A stretch of 64,000 bases of DNA from Phyllobacterium endophyticum. Lineage in GTDB: Bacteria > Pseudomonadota > Alphaproteobacteria > Rhizobiales > Rhizobiaceae. Below the pieces are notes generated by a model, which was not told the DNA's origin, did no database searches, and saw only the letters and a list, made by a program, of their open reading frames with translations. The position numbers were made by a program, and so were the translations under genes. The stretch spans positions 644,843 through 708,842 of the forward strand of contig NZ_PGGN01000004.1 of assembly GCF_003010935.1 (NCBI RefSeq), in the 5' to 3' direction. Shown here in pieces: positions 44,722-53,358 of the stretch. Each line of letters opens with the position of its first letter. Within the stretch, counting starts at the first letter, position 1.

Positions 44722-45741
44722 TGCTGCCGCCTGCAAAGCCCGGATGCGATCGGCAAGGCTGATGATGACCTCGCCATTAGCGTCCTGCACCGGAACCCTC
44801 TCGCCCTCCGTCGCCAAAAGTGCGTTTACCTTCGATTCAGGGCCCTCGAGCCGGGCGACCATGGCAACAACCTGCGCCGCAAGTGCGTTCATCTCTTCGC
44901 GCAACAGCTTCGTTTCCTGCGCTTGAACGAGAGCAGCTTTGCCACGTGTTGCTTCGAGAACAGGTGCACCACCTTTCTGACGGCCGTCAGCAAGAACCTT
45001 GCGCAAGCGGTCTTTCACCCGCTCAATCTCTTTTTCCAGCCGCGAGAGCTTGGCCTCCCTATCGCCAAGCTGCGAAAGTAAGGCACTTGCACGTTTTTCC
45101 AGTTCGGTGGTGCGTTGCACCTCCTGCTCCAGTTTTTGCTGCAGCGCCTTGATTTCCGCTTCAGCCCGTTGTCTCAGATTGTCGCTGTCCCGTTTGTCCT
45201 GACGTGCCTCTTTGAGTTCGTCCGTGAGATTATCGATCCGCGCCGACTGTGCTGCAACTTCGATTTGCAGGCCATCGGCCTTCATTGCAGTACTGGACAT
45301 TCGTCTGTGCAAGTGTTCGAGTTCAGCCGATTTCTGCTCGATCAGCCGCTCATGTTCAACGATCAGCGCTGCCGCTTGCTCCAGTTCTCCCTGCCGTCCG
45401 GAAACCGAGCTTCGTAATTCGTTACTGGCAACATTGTGCGCCGCGAGTTCAGCCGTGAGATTGCGTACAAGACGTTCTTTCTCGCTGAGTTCCGCCAGTT
45501 GGAGCGCATACTTCTCCCGGATGTTATCGAGCATCAGTTCAAGCTTGCGCTCAGCAAGCGCATGCTCGGCGCGCAGGCCATCTCGCTGCGCCTGAATTTC
45601 GTTTAGCGTCAGCGGGGTTTCCGCTTCGACATGGCGGCGTGTCAGCAGCATTGCGCGGCGCCAGATCGGCGGCGCGATCAAAAGAGCCAGCAGGACGGCG
45701 CTCAAGAACCCGAGAGCAAAATATAGCGCAGACTGGATCAC
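44689..45741 (-). CDS. Membrane-anchored coiled-coil protein
   Basis: 350 residues: an N-terminal helix (ALYFALGFLSAVLLALLIAPPIW) followed by about 220 residues of strong heptad coil with many Glu/Arg/Leu/Ala, then a less regular tail with VQDANGEVIISLADRIRALQ. No enzyme motif. It looks like an inner-membrane scaffold with its coil in the cytosol. The family name is not known to me. It overlaps the convergent methyltransferase gene by 33 nt. Confidence 0.78.
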   Translation of the reverse strand: MIQSALYFALGFLSAVLLALLIAPPIWRRAMLLTRRHVEAETPLTLNEIQAQRDGLRAEHALAERKLELMLDNIREKYALQLAELSEKERLVRNLTAELAAHNVASNELRSSVSGRQGELEQAAALIVEHERLIEQKSAELEHLHRRMSSTAMKADGLQIEVAAQSARIDNLTDELKEARQDKRDSDNLRQRAEAEIKALQQKLEQEVQRTTELEKRASALLSQLGDREAKLSRLEKEIERVKDRLRKVLADGRQKGGAPVLEATRGKAALVQAQETKLLREEMNALAAQVVAMVARLEGPESKVNALLATEGERVPVQDANGEVIISLADRIRALQAAASKPRETTETR

Positions 45742-45855
45742 GATCAGGTTCCGTTAGACGTCTATTTCGACAAGTGTAGTATCAGCCCGGTCCTGAAACG
45801 CAAAGACGCGAACTGACGGTCCGCGTCGCCATTATGTGATTTTCAGTTCAATGTA

Positions 45856-46437
45856 TCAGAATGGATTCCATGTAGCCGATTGGGTTATCTTCAGATAACC
45901 AACATTGACACCGAGGCGTGCGCCGACGCCGGTCCTGATCGGCACCAGCAATACCTGGTTCCGTTTGAGCACGTTGAATCCAACCCCAGCAAAGAGATAG
46001 GCTGAGCCGGCAACGCCGACAAACCGACCATAAAGGTTCTGCACATCATCGAGATTATAGACGAGCATCATGACCCGCGAGCCCTGCCCGCCAAAGTCCC
46101 AACCGATCGATGGTCCCTGCCAGAACGTTTTGTGGTCGCCGGCATTCTTCGTATATAGCGAACCTTCGCCGTAGGTGAGGCCACCGATCAGAGCGCCGGA
46201 TCCTTCCTCTCCCAGGACATAGCCATTCGGCAAACCATAACTCTGGAAGACCTTTTCCACAGCGGTTGCAAGCCCACCCGAAGTCGATCCGAAGAACCGC
46301 TGTCCGGAGTTGACGATTTCCTCCATCGTATAGGTTTCTTGCGCACGCGCTGTCTGCGCCTGGGCAAGGACGAGCGATGCGATTGTTAAAATCAGGAGAA
46401 AGCCGCGGTTCAAAGACAAGAGTAGAGACGCCATCAT
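45856..46437 (-). CDS. eipA: Envelope integrity protein A (DUF1134), EipA-like
   Basis: About 193 residues with a Sec signal (FLLILTIASLVLAQAQTARA-QE), predicted periplasmic. The sequence YTMEEIVNSGQRFFGSTSGGLATAVEKVFQSYGLPNGYVLGEEGSGALIGGLTYGEG and GPSIGWDFGGQGSRVMMLVYNL identify DUF1134/EipA, the beta-barrel envelope protein described in Brucella. In Brucella it is under CtrA and needed for envelope integrity. Here it is divergent from chpT. The start at 46437 (or 46434) follows AAAGGA; the longer frame to 46521 is unlikely. Confidence 0.9.
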   Translation of the reverse strand: MMASLLLSLNRGFLLILTIASLVLAQAQTARAQETYTMEEIVNSGQRFFGSTSGGLATAVEKVFQSYGLPNGYVLGEEGSGALIGGLTYGEGSLYTKNAGDHKTFWQGPSIGWDFGGQGSRVMMLVYNLDDVQNLYGRFVGVAGSAYLFAGVGFNVLKRNQVLLVPIRTGVGARLGVNVGYLKITQSATWNPF

Positions 46438-46752
46438 AAATCCTTTTGGCTGTTCGCTTCTTTGCCTGACGCCTGATGCAATGATCAGCAGATCTTGTGC
46501 CTGCTTGAGAATCGAACTCATTTTAAGGTGCTAAACCTTGTATAAAAGTTTATGAATCGATCTTGGCATTTCAATGACTTGCAAAGACTGGCAAAAACCT
46601 CGCAATTTCGTTCCATACTCGCTACGGCGAGGACGTTCTTGCCGATCACGACCGAGCTATGTATCCCAATAGGCATGAAAACGGATTGATTCGCGGGTGA
46701 CTGATTCGCGAACAGCATTCTAAAGCAGTCAGCCAATCTTCAGGAGACCCCT
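46438..46752. promoter_or_regulatory. eipA-chpT divergent control region with GANTC sites
   Basis: 315 bp between the two starts. GANTC (CcrM methylation) sites lie at 46509, 46554, 46688 and 46703. Two of them sit inside a direct repeat TGATTCGCG (46687-46695 and 46702-46710). A TTTTAAGG...CTAA stretch near 46530 is not a good CtrA box. AGGAG precedes chpT. Confidence 0.55.
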
Positions 46753-47382
46753 ATGACATTGCCCGTCATTCTCTCGGCAACGGACCTCGGAGCGCTCCTG
46801 AGCAGCCGCATCTGCCACGACATCATTTCACCGGTCGGTGCCATTAATAATGGCCTTGAGTTACTCGAAGAGGGTGGTTCCGATGAGGACGCGATGAGCC
46901 TCATCAAATCAAGTGCCCGCAGCGCCTCCGCGCGTCTGCAGTTTGCACGCATAGCTTTCGGCGCGGCCGGTTCCGCAGGAGTTCAGATCGATACCGGTGA
47001 CGCACAGAACGTCGCAAACGAATATATGAAGGGCGAGAAGGCTCAATTGAGCTGGGAGGGAACGAGAGTGCTGCTTCCCAAGAACAAGGTGAAGCTTCTG
47101 TTGAACCTCGTCTTGATCGCCAACGCTGCCCTGCCCCGCGGCGGGACATTGTCGGTCGCACTGCAAACTCCGGAAACGCAGCCACGTTTCGTCCTGACAT
47201 CGCGCGGTCCGATGCTTCGCGTCCCGCCGAAGTTCCTCGAGCTGCACAGCGGCAATGCTCCCGAAGAACCAATCGACGCGCATGGCGTTCAGCCTTACTA
47301 CACCTTGCTGCTCGCTCAGGAATCCGGCATGACGATATCCATCCATGCGAGCCCGGAAGAGATCGTCTTCACAGCCGCGTAG
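46753..47382 (+). CDS. chpT: Histidine phosphotransferase ChpT
   Basis: 209 residues. Relays phosphate from the CckA kinase to CtrA and CpdR in the alphaproteobacterial cell-cycle phosphorelay. The DHp-like helix has SRICHDIISPVGAINNGLELL, with the phosphorylated His at position 22; the remainder is the degenerate ATPase-like domain (KNKVKLLLNLVLIANAALPRGGTLSVAL) that lacks ATP-binding residues. Length matches ChpT. AGGAGACCCCT precedes the ATG. CtrA itself is 1.1 kb downstream. Confidence 0.94.
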   Translation: MTLPVILSATDLGALLSSRICHDIISPVGAINNGLELLEEGGSDEDAMSLIKSSARSASARLQFARIAFGAAGSAGVQIDTGDAQNVANEYMKGEKAQLSWEGTRVLLPKNKVKLLLNLVLIANAALPRGGTLSVALQTPETQPRFVLTSRGPMLRVPPKFLELHSGNAPEEPIDAHGVQPYYTLLLAQESGMTISIHASPEEIVFTAA

Positions 47383-47496
47383 AATTCTGCCTGATTGTCC
47401 TAAATATTTACCATCGTCCTTGGGGGTTTATTCACCCCGGGACTGGTAGTCTGACGTCCTGGACAAACGCAATTCGCCTGTGCGGGGAGAGTTCAA

Positions 47497-47865
47497 TTGC
47501 TACGCTGCATGATCGTCGACGGATCGCCTGTGGTCAGGAAAGTTGCGCGCAGGCTCATTGCGAATGAGGCGATTATCGTGACGACAGCTGATACGGGCTA
47601 CCAGACGATCGCCGCATGCAGTGTCGAGATGCCCGACGTGATCATCCTTGATGATGCACTTTCTGATATGCCGGCCCCCGATATCATCAGTCAGGTGCGC
47701 GCCTTGCCAGGCGGTGAGAACACCAGAATTTATCTTTGCCTGCCCGAAGTCGACCTGAGCCGGATCATGCGGGCAAAGCGCGCCGGCGCAGCCGGATATC
47801 TTCTCAAGCCGTTCAATCGTGCTTCCATTGCCGAAATCCTGCCGCCAATCCCAGTAGAAAGCTGA
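47497..47865 (+). CDS. Orphan response-regulator receiver domain protein
   Basis: 122 residues, a single CheY-like receiver with no output domain. The phospho-acceptor should be Asp52 (VIILDDAL), the conserved Lys is in GYLLKPF, but the acidic pair normally before strand 1 is only Asp8 (VDGS), the second being Gly. It begins at a TTG with GGGGAGA upstream. It ends in TGATG overlap with the YdeI-like gene. It may be a phosphate sink or a ChpT partner; this is inference from position. Confidence 0.85.
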   Translation: MLRCMIVDGSPVVRKVARRLIANEAIIVTTADTGYQTIAACSVEMPDVIILDDALSDMPAPDIISQVRALPGGENTRIYLCLPEVDLSRIMRAKRAGAAGYLLKPFNRASIAEILPPIPVES

Positions 47866-48470
47866 TGCAGGAAGGACAATCCGGGCTTCCCATAATGTTC
47901 TTCGCTTCGGCCAGAGAATTCGAAGCGTGGCTGGCTGAACAGCCGCGTACCGCACCCGGAATTTGGCTCAAGCTTGCAAAGAAAGGTTCAGGCATCGTCA
48001 GCATATCTCATGCCGAAGCGATCGAAAGTGCCTTGTGCCATGGCTGGATTGATAGCCAGAGTGACAAGTTCGATGACGCTCGCTGGCTCCTTCGCTTCAC
48101 TCCGCGCAAATTGCAGAGCAAGTGGTCGGAACGAAACCGGTCGAAAGTACTTGAACTCATCCGGGAAGGCAGGATGAAGCCTGCTGGTCTTGCAGAGATC
48201 GAACGGGCAACGGCTGATGGCAGGTGGGATGCCGCCTATGCACCGCAAAGCACGGCCAGAGTGCCCGATGATCTTCAGTCGGCTTTGGATAATAATCTCG
48301 ATGCTCAGGCATTTTTCGACCAGATCAACAAGACCAATCGATATGCCATTCTTCATCGTATAATGACTGCGAAACAAGCAAAAACTCGTGCGAGCCGCAT
48401 CCAGAAATTCGTGGATATGCTGGCCAGAGGCGAAACGATCTATCCATCCAAGGCCAGGCCGTCCAAATAA
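47865..48470 (+). CDS. YdeI/OmpD-associated family protein
   Basis: About 201 residues, soluble. The sequence FEAWLAEQPRTAPGIWLKLAKKGSG ... GWIDSQSDKFDDARWLLRFTPRKLQSKWSERN is the YdeI-type family start. The C-terminal AKTRASRIQKFVDMLARGETIYP carries the DUF1801/OmdA pattern. The start at 47865 overlaps the receiver stop as TGATG; a longer upstream frame is a shadow. Function not established. Confidence 0.88.
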   Translation: MQEGQSGLPIMFFASAREFEAWLAEQPRTAPGIWLKLAKKGSGIVSISHAEAIESALCHGWIDSQSDKFDDARWLLRFTPRKLQSKWSERNRSKVLELIREGRMKPAGLAEIERATADGRWDAAYAPQSTARVPDDLQSALDNNLDAQAFFDQINKTNRYAILHRIMTAKQAKTRASRIQKFVDMLARGETIYPSKARPSK

Positions 48471-48472
48471 AA

Positions 48473-48492
48473 AGCCCCGCTTTCGCGGAGCT
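48473..48492. terminator. Bidirectional terminator between ydeI-like gene and ctrA
   Basis: AGC-CCGC / GCGG-GCT stem with one C-A mismatch, loop TTTC. On the leftward (ctrA) strand it is followed by TTTTTATTT; on the rightward strand by CTTTAG. It sits in the 46-bp gap between convergent stops and serves mainly ctrA. Confidence 0.8.
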
Positions 48493-48516
48493 CTTTAGAA
48501 ACTTCTATGACCCGGA

Positions 48517-49218
48517 TCAGGCGATTTCGCGCAGGTCCGATGCATCTGGCTCGCGCAACACATAGCCGCGGCCCCATACGGTCTCGATGTAGTTTATGCC
48601 GCCGGAAGCGCTGTCGAGCTTCTTGCGCAGCTTGCAGATGAATACGTCGATGATCTTGAGTTCCGGCTCGTCCATACCGCCATAAAGGTGATTGAGGAAC
48701 ATTTCCTTGGTGAGCGTGGTGCCCTTGCGCAGCGAGAGCAACTCCAGCATCTGATATTCTTTGCCCGTCAGGTGAACGCGCTGGCCGGTGACTTCCACCG
48801 TCTTGGCATCCAGGTTGACGATCAGGTCGCCAGTGGTGATGACTGATTGCGCATGGCCTTTGGAACGGCGCACGATCGCGTGGATACGGGCAACCAGCTC
48901 GTCCTTGTGAAAGGGCTTGGTCATATAGTCGTCGGCGCCGAAACCGAGCCCGCGAACCTTGTCCTCGATACCGGCCATGCCCGAAAGGATCAGGATAGGC
49001 GTCTTCACCTTGGAGAGGCGAAGCGTCCTCAGGACTTCATAACCGGACATGTCCGGCAGGTTGAGGTCGAGGAGGATGATATCGTAGTCGTAGAGCTTGC
49101 CGAGATCGACACCCTCTTCGCCCAAATCCGTCGTATAAACATTAAAGCTTTCCGACTTCAGCATCAGTTCGATGCTCTGGGCCGTTGCACTATCGTCTTC
49201 GATTAAAAGAACCCGCAT
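48517..49218 (-). CDS. ctrA: Cell-cycle master regulator CtrA
   Basis: 233 residues, the exact family length. OmpR-type two-domain regulator: receiver with phospho-acceptor Asp51 ([10 protein letters not shown]), acidic pair Asp8-Asp9 and KPF, then the winged-helix DNA-binding domain ([29 protein letters not shown]). It controls cell division, flagella and replication in Rhizobiales and is phosphorylated via ChpT. The start at 49218 has AAGGGGA upstream; thirteen more in-frame codons are not supported. Its upstream region carries six GANTC sites. SciP, its antagonist, is coded 4.1 kb to the right. Confidence 0.97.
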   Translation of the reverse strand: MRVLLIEDDSATAQSIELMLKSESFNVYTTDLGEEGVDLGKLYDYDIILLDLNLPDMSGYEVLRTLRLSKVKTPILILSGMAGIEDKVRGLGFGADDYMTKPFHKDELVARIHAIVRRSKGHAQSVITTGDLIVNLDAKTVEVTGQRVHLTGKEYQMLELLSLRKGTTLTKEMFLNHLYGGMDEPELKIIDVFICKLRKKLDSASGGINYIETVWGRGYVLREPDASDLREIA

Positions 49219-49698
49219 ATCATTCCCCTTTTCCCGCCGCTGAAATGGGTTGCCCAAACCCTGTAGTCAGGCAATCCCGAGTCAGGTCGCGAAACAAGCC
49301 GTTTCCATAACGTTAAGATTGCCACCGAATGGTTAACAAAATCTAATTCCGCTTTGCAAGTGTCTTTGACTCTTGATTTAAAAGTCTCACACACAGCCTT
49401 GATTCATAAAGCCTACTCACGATCAGGCGAAGCATCAGGTTTCCGCCTTAAGCGATTCAAACGACTCGATAAATCACTGCCTAAAAACTTGCGGCGCCGA
49501 TTTACAGAGCTTTAAGTCTTAAGGCGTATGATTAATGCTGAACGTAAAGAAAAGGTTACCAGCAAGGGCAGCCTTTAAGTTTTTGTTTCGATTTCCCGAA
49601 GTGATTCGGGGTGAATTCGTGCCGGATGATCCGCCGCCAGTTTCTCAAGCGGCGATCAGAGTACCGGTCTTTGTAAAGGTGTTGAGGGGGTAGTGAGC
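49219..49698. promoter_or_regulatory. ctrA control region with clustered GANTC and CtrA-like sites
   Basis: A 480-bp gap, the divergent leader of ctrA and the FliJ-like gene. GANTC sites: 49279, 49368, 49401, 49454, 49463, 49603, well above the ~2 expected by chance. A full CtrA half-site TTAACCAT lies on the leftward strand at 49336-49329, with a second half-like TTAG six bases upstream of its TTAA. A dyad TTAAGTCTTAA is near 49512. ctrA in Caulobacter is controlled by CcrM methylation and by CtrA itself; the same logic is likely here. Confidence 0.7.
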
Positions 49699-50085
49699 AT
49701 GAAGTCGCATGAAGGTTTGGTTCGGCTGAAGCTCTTTCAGGTGAAGGAAAAGCGCCGTCAACTCGGCCAGCTCGATCTGATGATGGGCGAGTTCGAGCGC
49801 ATGGCCGCTGAACTCGATGCCCAGATACTGTCGGAAGAAAAGAAAGCCGGCATCACGGACACCACCCATTTCGCCTACCCAACCTTCGCGAAAGCCGCAC
49901 GTCAGCGCCGCGACAATCTGTTCGTTTCGATCCGCGACCTGAAGTCTCAGAAAGATGAGGCAGAGGCCGCACTATTGGAGTCGGAAGCCGAACTCGCAAA
50001 GGCGGAAGCGCTCGAGCAACGGGATGGCAAGCCGCGGGATGTGGAAGAAGTCCCCGTTCCAGACCGCCGCTCGATGATCGGTTAG
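49699..50085 (+). CDS. FliJ-like coiled-coil protein
   Basis: About 128 residues, highly charged and helical throughout, e.g. GLVRLKLFQVKEKRRQLGQLDLMMGEFERMAAELDAQ, the pattern of FliJ-type flagellar export chaperones. In rhizobia a gene annotated FliJ often sits beside ctrA. ATG at 49699 has GAGGGGG 8 nt upstream; the GTG two codons before is too close. No other flagellar gene is in the window, so a flagellar role is not certain. Confidence 0.75.
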   Translation: MKSHEGLVRLKLFQVKEKRRQLGQLDLMMGEFERMAAELDAQILSEEKKAGITDTTHFAYPTFAKAARQRRDNLFVSIRDLKSQKDEAEAALLESEAELAKAEALEQRDGKPRDVEEVPVPDRRSMIG

Positions 50086-50134
50086 TGGAGGCTCTTTGAG
50101 AATTCCTCCAACACGTGAAGTTCTCAAAAAGCCT

Positions 50135-50431
50135 TTATCTCTGCTGAACGACGTCTGCCCATTCCTCGTGCCTGAGCGATTGCGCGCGCATGAAGGGACA
50201 CAGCGGTATTATCTTCCAGCCTCCTGCGCGCGCATCCTCCACCGCATGCAGCGCTAGCGCCTGCCCCACGCCCTGACCTCGCAATGCATCCGGCACCGAC
50301 GTGTGATCGATGATGATCAGGCGGGGACTGGCACGCGAGTATGACATCTCGGCCTCATGGTTGGAAACATTGGCCACGTAGCGCCCGCCACTTTCCGTAT
50401 CCTGCCTGTCGATATGGATATGATCTTCCAT
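50135..50431 (-). CDS. Small GNAT-like acetyltransferase (YjdJ type)
   Basis: 98 residues containing the short GNAT core: AEMSYSRASPRLIIIDHTSVPDALRGQGVGQALALHAVEDARAGG, with the acetyl-CoA loop R-G-Q-G-V-G, and the LCPFMRAQ end that is typical of COG2388 proteins. AAGGAT precedes the ATG. Role unknown. Confidence 0.87.
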   Translation of the reverse strand: MEDHIHIDRQDTESGGRYVANVSNHEAEMSYSRASPRLIIIDHTSVPDALRGQGVGQALALHAVEDARAGGWKIIPLCPFMRAQSLRHEEWADVVQQR

Positions 50432-50491
50432 TGCCGCATCCTTCTAAACGGTACCAGTAGCCAACGACCAACCGGTACCGGTCACCGGTCC

Positions 50492-52603
50492 TCAATTGTT
50501 TTTGGCGGACTCGACTTTGGGCAGACTCGCTGCATCGCCGACAATGTTGACGGTTTCGTCGAGAATGACGTCCTTGGCTTCCTTCAACGCCTTCTCGCTT
50601 GCTAAGCTTTCGCTCAAGCTGCGCTCGTCTGCCTGCAGTCCATCCTCCCTGAACACTAGGTCGGCCGGTGACGTCGAACCTTTCCCATCTGCCGACTCAC
50701 GCGCCTTGAGACGCGCTATCTGACGGTCTCTCTCGGCGCGCCTTTCCGTTTCATTGAGCGAGATGATGCTTTGCTTGCGCAAAAGCTCCAGTTCGTTCAC
50801 ATCCTCGACCAGACGGGTGAAATCCTTGTCTTTTGCGGCGCGAGCGTTATGACGGCTTTGTAGCTCCGGCAGGATTGGCTTGATCTCGCCAAGCGGCCTG
50901 TAGTCCGCAGGTTTGATCTGCAACCAGGGCAGCGCATTGTCAAAACTTGACTCCCCAAGTTTCTCCTCGTCGAGGAAACCCGGCAAAATGATGTCCGGTG
51001 TCACGCCGCGGAGCTGGGTCGTTCCGCCATTTATCCGGAAGAATTGCGCAACCGTCATTTTCAGTTCGCCGAGTTCCGGGGTTGCATTCCCGGCTTCCTT
51101 GTCCAGGTCCACAACGGTCTGCACCGTGCCCTTACCGAAACTGGGTTCGCCGACGATGACGCCCCGCCCGTAGTCCTGAATGGCCGCCGCAAAAATTTCG
51201 GAGGCAGAGGCGGAACCACGGTTGATAAGTACGGCCAACGGTCCGGTCCAGAGGGCGGTGGCGCGCTTGTTGCCGTTGACCTTGATCTCGCCATCACCAT
51301 TGCGCTGCTGAAGTACCGGTCCCTTGCCGACGAAAAAGCCGGTCAACTCGATGGCTTGCGGCAAGGAACCTCCGCCATTGTTGCGCAAATCCATCACAAT
51401 TCCGTCGACATCGTCTTTCTTCAGTTCGGCCAACAGCTTGGCGACATCGCGGCTGGCGCTCCGGTAATCCTTGTCGCCGCGCCGCCGCCCGTCGAAATCC
51501 TCGTAGAATGTGGGGAGCGTTATCACGCCGATCTTGCGGGTCGTCTCCCCGTCCTTCACGATCTTGACGCTTTTCTGGGCCGCCTGCTTTTCCAGGCTGA
51601 TATTGTCTCGAACCAGCGGAACGATGCGATGCTTGCCATCGAGCCCCGCATCCGTTGGCAGTATGTCCAGGCGGACCACCGTATCTTTCTCGCCGCGTAT
51701 CAGCTTTACGACTTCATTCACACGCGTTCCGACGACATCTACGATCTCACCATCCTTCCCCTGGGCGACACCGACGATCCGGTCACCGACAGCCAGTTGG
51801 CCCGATAGCTGTGCCGGCCCGCCGGGGACCAGCTCGCGTATGGTCGTGTATTCGTCGCGCTCCTGCAGGACGGCCCCAATACCAACGAGGGAAAGCTTCA
51901 TCGAAATGTCGAAGTCCGATGCCGCCGCTACGCCGAGATAATCGGTGTGCGGTTCGATCGAGTTCGTATAGGCGGTCATGAATGTCTGAAATACATCGTC
52001 ACTCTTGTACTTGTAGGCGCGGGCCTGCGAGTTGCTGTAACGCTTGTTAAGCGTCTCACGTATGGTCGCTTCCGGCGTACCGGCCAGTTTCAGGCGCAGC
52101 CAATCGTTTTTAACGCGCTTGCGCCATAGGTCTTGGCTTTCCTCGATTGTTTTCGGCCAAGGCTCCTTGTCGCGGATAAGCGTGTAACTTTCGTTCTGAC
52201 TGAAGTCGAAACCATTCTCGAGCAAATCACGCGCGTAATTCAGGCGCTCTACGTAACGTTGCTCATAAACGTTGAAGATGGCAAACGGGATGCTGAGATC
52301 GTCTTTGAAGATCGCATCATCGATGTTGTCTCTATTGGTCATGAATTGATCAATGTCGGACTGAAGGAAGAAGAAGCGTTCCGGGTCCAGCAACTCGATG
52401 TAACGGTTCATTATCTTGGCGGACAAAGCGTCGTCCAGCGGCACCTTCTTATAATGATAATAGGTCAGCACCTGTGCACTCAGATGCGCGGCCCTGGCCT
52501 GCTCTTCCTCCGGGGCAAGCACAGGCGGCAAATTCGCCTCCAGTGCATGGGCAGAGGAAAAGAACGCCAGAAATACGAGCAGCAAGGCAAATTTGGTACG
52601 CAT
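50492..52603 (-). CDS. prc: Carboxy-terminal processing protease (Tsp/Prc)
   Basis: 703 residues with a signal peptide (FALLLVFLAFFSSAHA-LE), periplasmic serine protease that recognises nonpolar C-termini. A long N-terminal helical part precedes a PDZ domain (about 235-320, GIGAVLQERDEYTTIRELVPGGPAQLSG). The S41 core carries LRNNGGGSLPQAIELTG, the catalytic Ser466 in RGSASASEIFAAA and Lys491 in FGKGTVQT. A C-terminal helical extension of the DUF3340 type follows. Length is close to E. coli Prc. Acts on lipoproteins and cell-wall hydrolases in E. coli. Confidence 0.94.
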   Translation of the reverse strand: MRTKFALLLVFLAFFSSAHALEANLPPVLAPEEEQARAAHLSAQVLTYYHYKKVPLDDALSAKIMNRYIELLDPERFFFLQSDIDQFMTNRDNIDDAIFKDDLSIPFAIFNVYEQRYVERLNYARDLLENGFDFSQNESYTLIRDKEPWPKTIEESQDLWRKRVKNDWLRLKLAGTPEATIRETLNKRYSNSQARAYKYKSDDVFQTFMTAYTNSIEPHTDYLGVAAASDFDISMKLSLVGIGAVLQERDEYTTIRELVPGGPAQLSGQLAVGDRIVGVAQGKDGEIVDVVGTRVNEVVKLIRGEKDTVVRLDILPTDAGLDGKHRIVPLVRDNISLEKQAAQKSVKIVKDGETTRKIGVITLPTFYEDFDGRRRGDKDYRSASRDVAKLLAELKKDDVDGIVMDLRNNGGGSLPQAIELTGFFVGKGPVLQQRNGDGEIKVNGNKRATALWTGPLAVLINRGSASASEIFAAAIQDYGRGVIVGEPSFGKGTVQTVVDLDKEAGNATPELGELKMTVAQFFRINGGTTQLRGVTPDIILPGFLDEEKLGESSFDNALPWLQIKPADYRPLGEIKPILPELQSRHNARAAKDKDFTRLVEDVNELELLRKQSIISLNETERRAERDRQIARLKARESADGKGSTSPADLVFREDGLQADERSLSESLASEKALKEAKDVILDETVNIVGDAASLPKVESAKNN

Positions 52604-52828
52604 AGATGTATCGATCCAATGTTACGTCCGGGTCAAAATCACCGGAGTACTCAAATATTCAAAATTACGCCGGAAGTAAGTCGGCACTACCTTAACTATG
52701 GCGACATGTGATGGGAAGCGTCAACCGCGGTACAAGCGAATGTGATCCAGTGTGTCCGGTCGCTGGTCCTTGACGGCCGCCGCCGGTTTCCGCATGCATA
52801 TGCAACATCAATGGTGGTCTAGACCCGC

Positions 52829-53290
52829 ATGCAGATACGATCGTTCATCCCCATCCTCCTGTTCATAGCCACATTCTCGCTGGCTCTGGGGATGACGATG
52901 CCGCTGATGAGCGTCAGCCGCTTATACTTCTTCGACGAAAACCCTTCGCTGCTTGGCGTAATCCGATCATTGTGGTCGGGCGGTGAATGGTTGCTGGCGG
53001 CCATTGTCGCGATCTTTTCGGTGATTTTACCCGTCACAAAGCTGGCTGTGGGGCAATTGGCTGCATCGCAGGTTCCCGCTGCCGCCCATGCCTTGCATCG
53101 CTGGATTACAATTTTGTCGAAATGGTCCATGCTGGATGTGTTGCTCGTGGCTCTCGTCATTTTCGGCGCCAAGACAAGCGGGCTCGCCACGGCGATCGCG
53201 CAGCCGGGTCTATGGTTCTTCACCGCCTCGGCAATTCTGTCTGCAGCTGCAGCACATCTTATTGTTCGAGAAGAAACGTCTGTGACCTAG
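52829..53290 (+). CDS. Paraquat-inducible protein A domain protein
   Basis: 153 residues with four hydrophobic helices; SLLGVIRSLWSGGEWLLAAIVAIFSVILPVTKL and WSMLDVLLVALVIFGAK are the PqiA blocks. It has just one PqiA domain and no zinc-ribbon, whereas E. coli PqiA has two. In E. coli PqiA is the inner-membrane partner of an MCE lipid-transport system; no MCE gene is nearby. It converges on sciP with a hairpin between. Confidence 0.88.
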   Translation: MQIRSFIPILLFIATFSLALGMTMPLMSVSRLYFFDENPSLLGVIRSLWSGGEWLLAAIVAIFSVILPVTKLAVGQLAASQVPAAAHALHRWITILSKWSMLDVLLVALVIFGAKTSGLATAIAQPGLWFFTASAILSAAAAHLIVREETSVT

Positions 53291-53309
53291 ATGTTGCGAT
53301 GCAAACGAA

Positions 53310-53335
53310 AAGGGCCGGTCTCGCGACCAGCCCTT
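53310..53335. terminator. Hairpin between pqiA-like gene and sciP
   Basis: AAGGGC-GGTC / GACC-GCCCTT stem with a TCGC loop and one C-A mismatch; followed by GTTCT rightward and TTCGTTTGC leftward. It probably terminates both convergent genes, weakly. Confidence 0.65.
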
Positions 53336-53358
53336 GTTCTATTCAAATGCACCATCAT

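Noticed and set aside
51044..51808. 254-codon + strand frame inside prc
   Set aside because: Antisense to the protease core whose catalytic motifs are intact.
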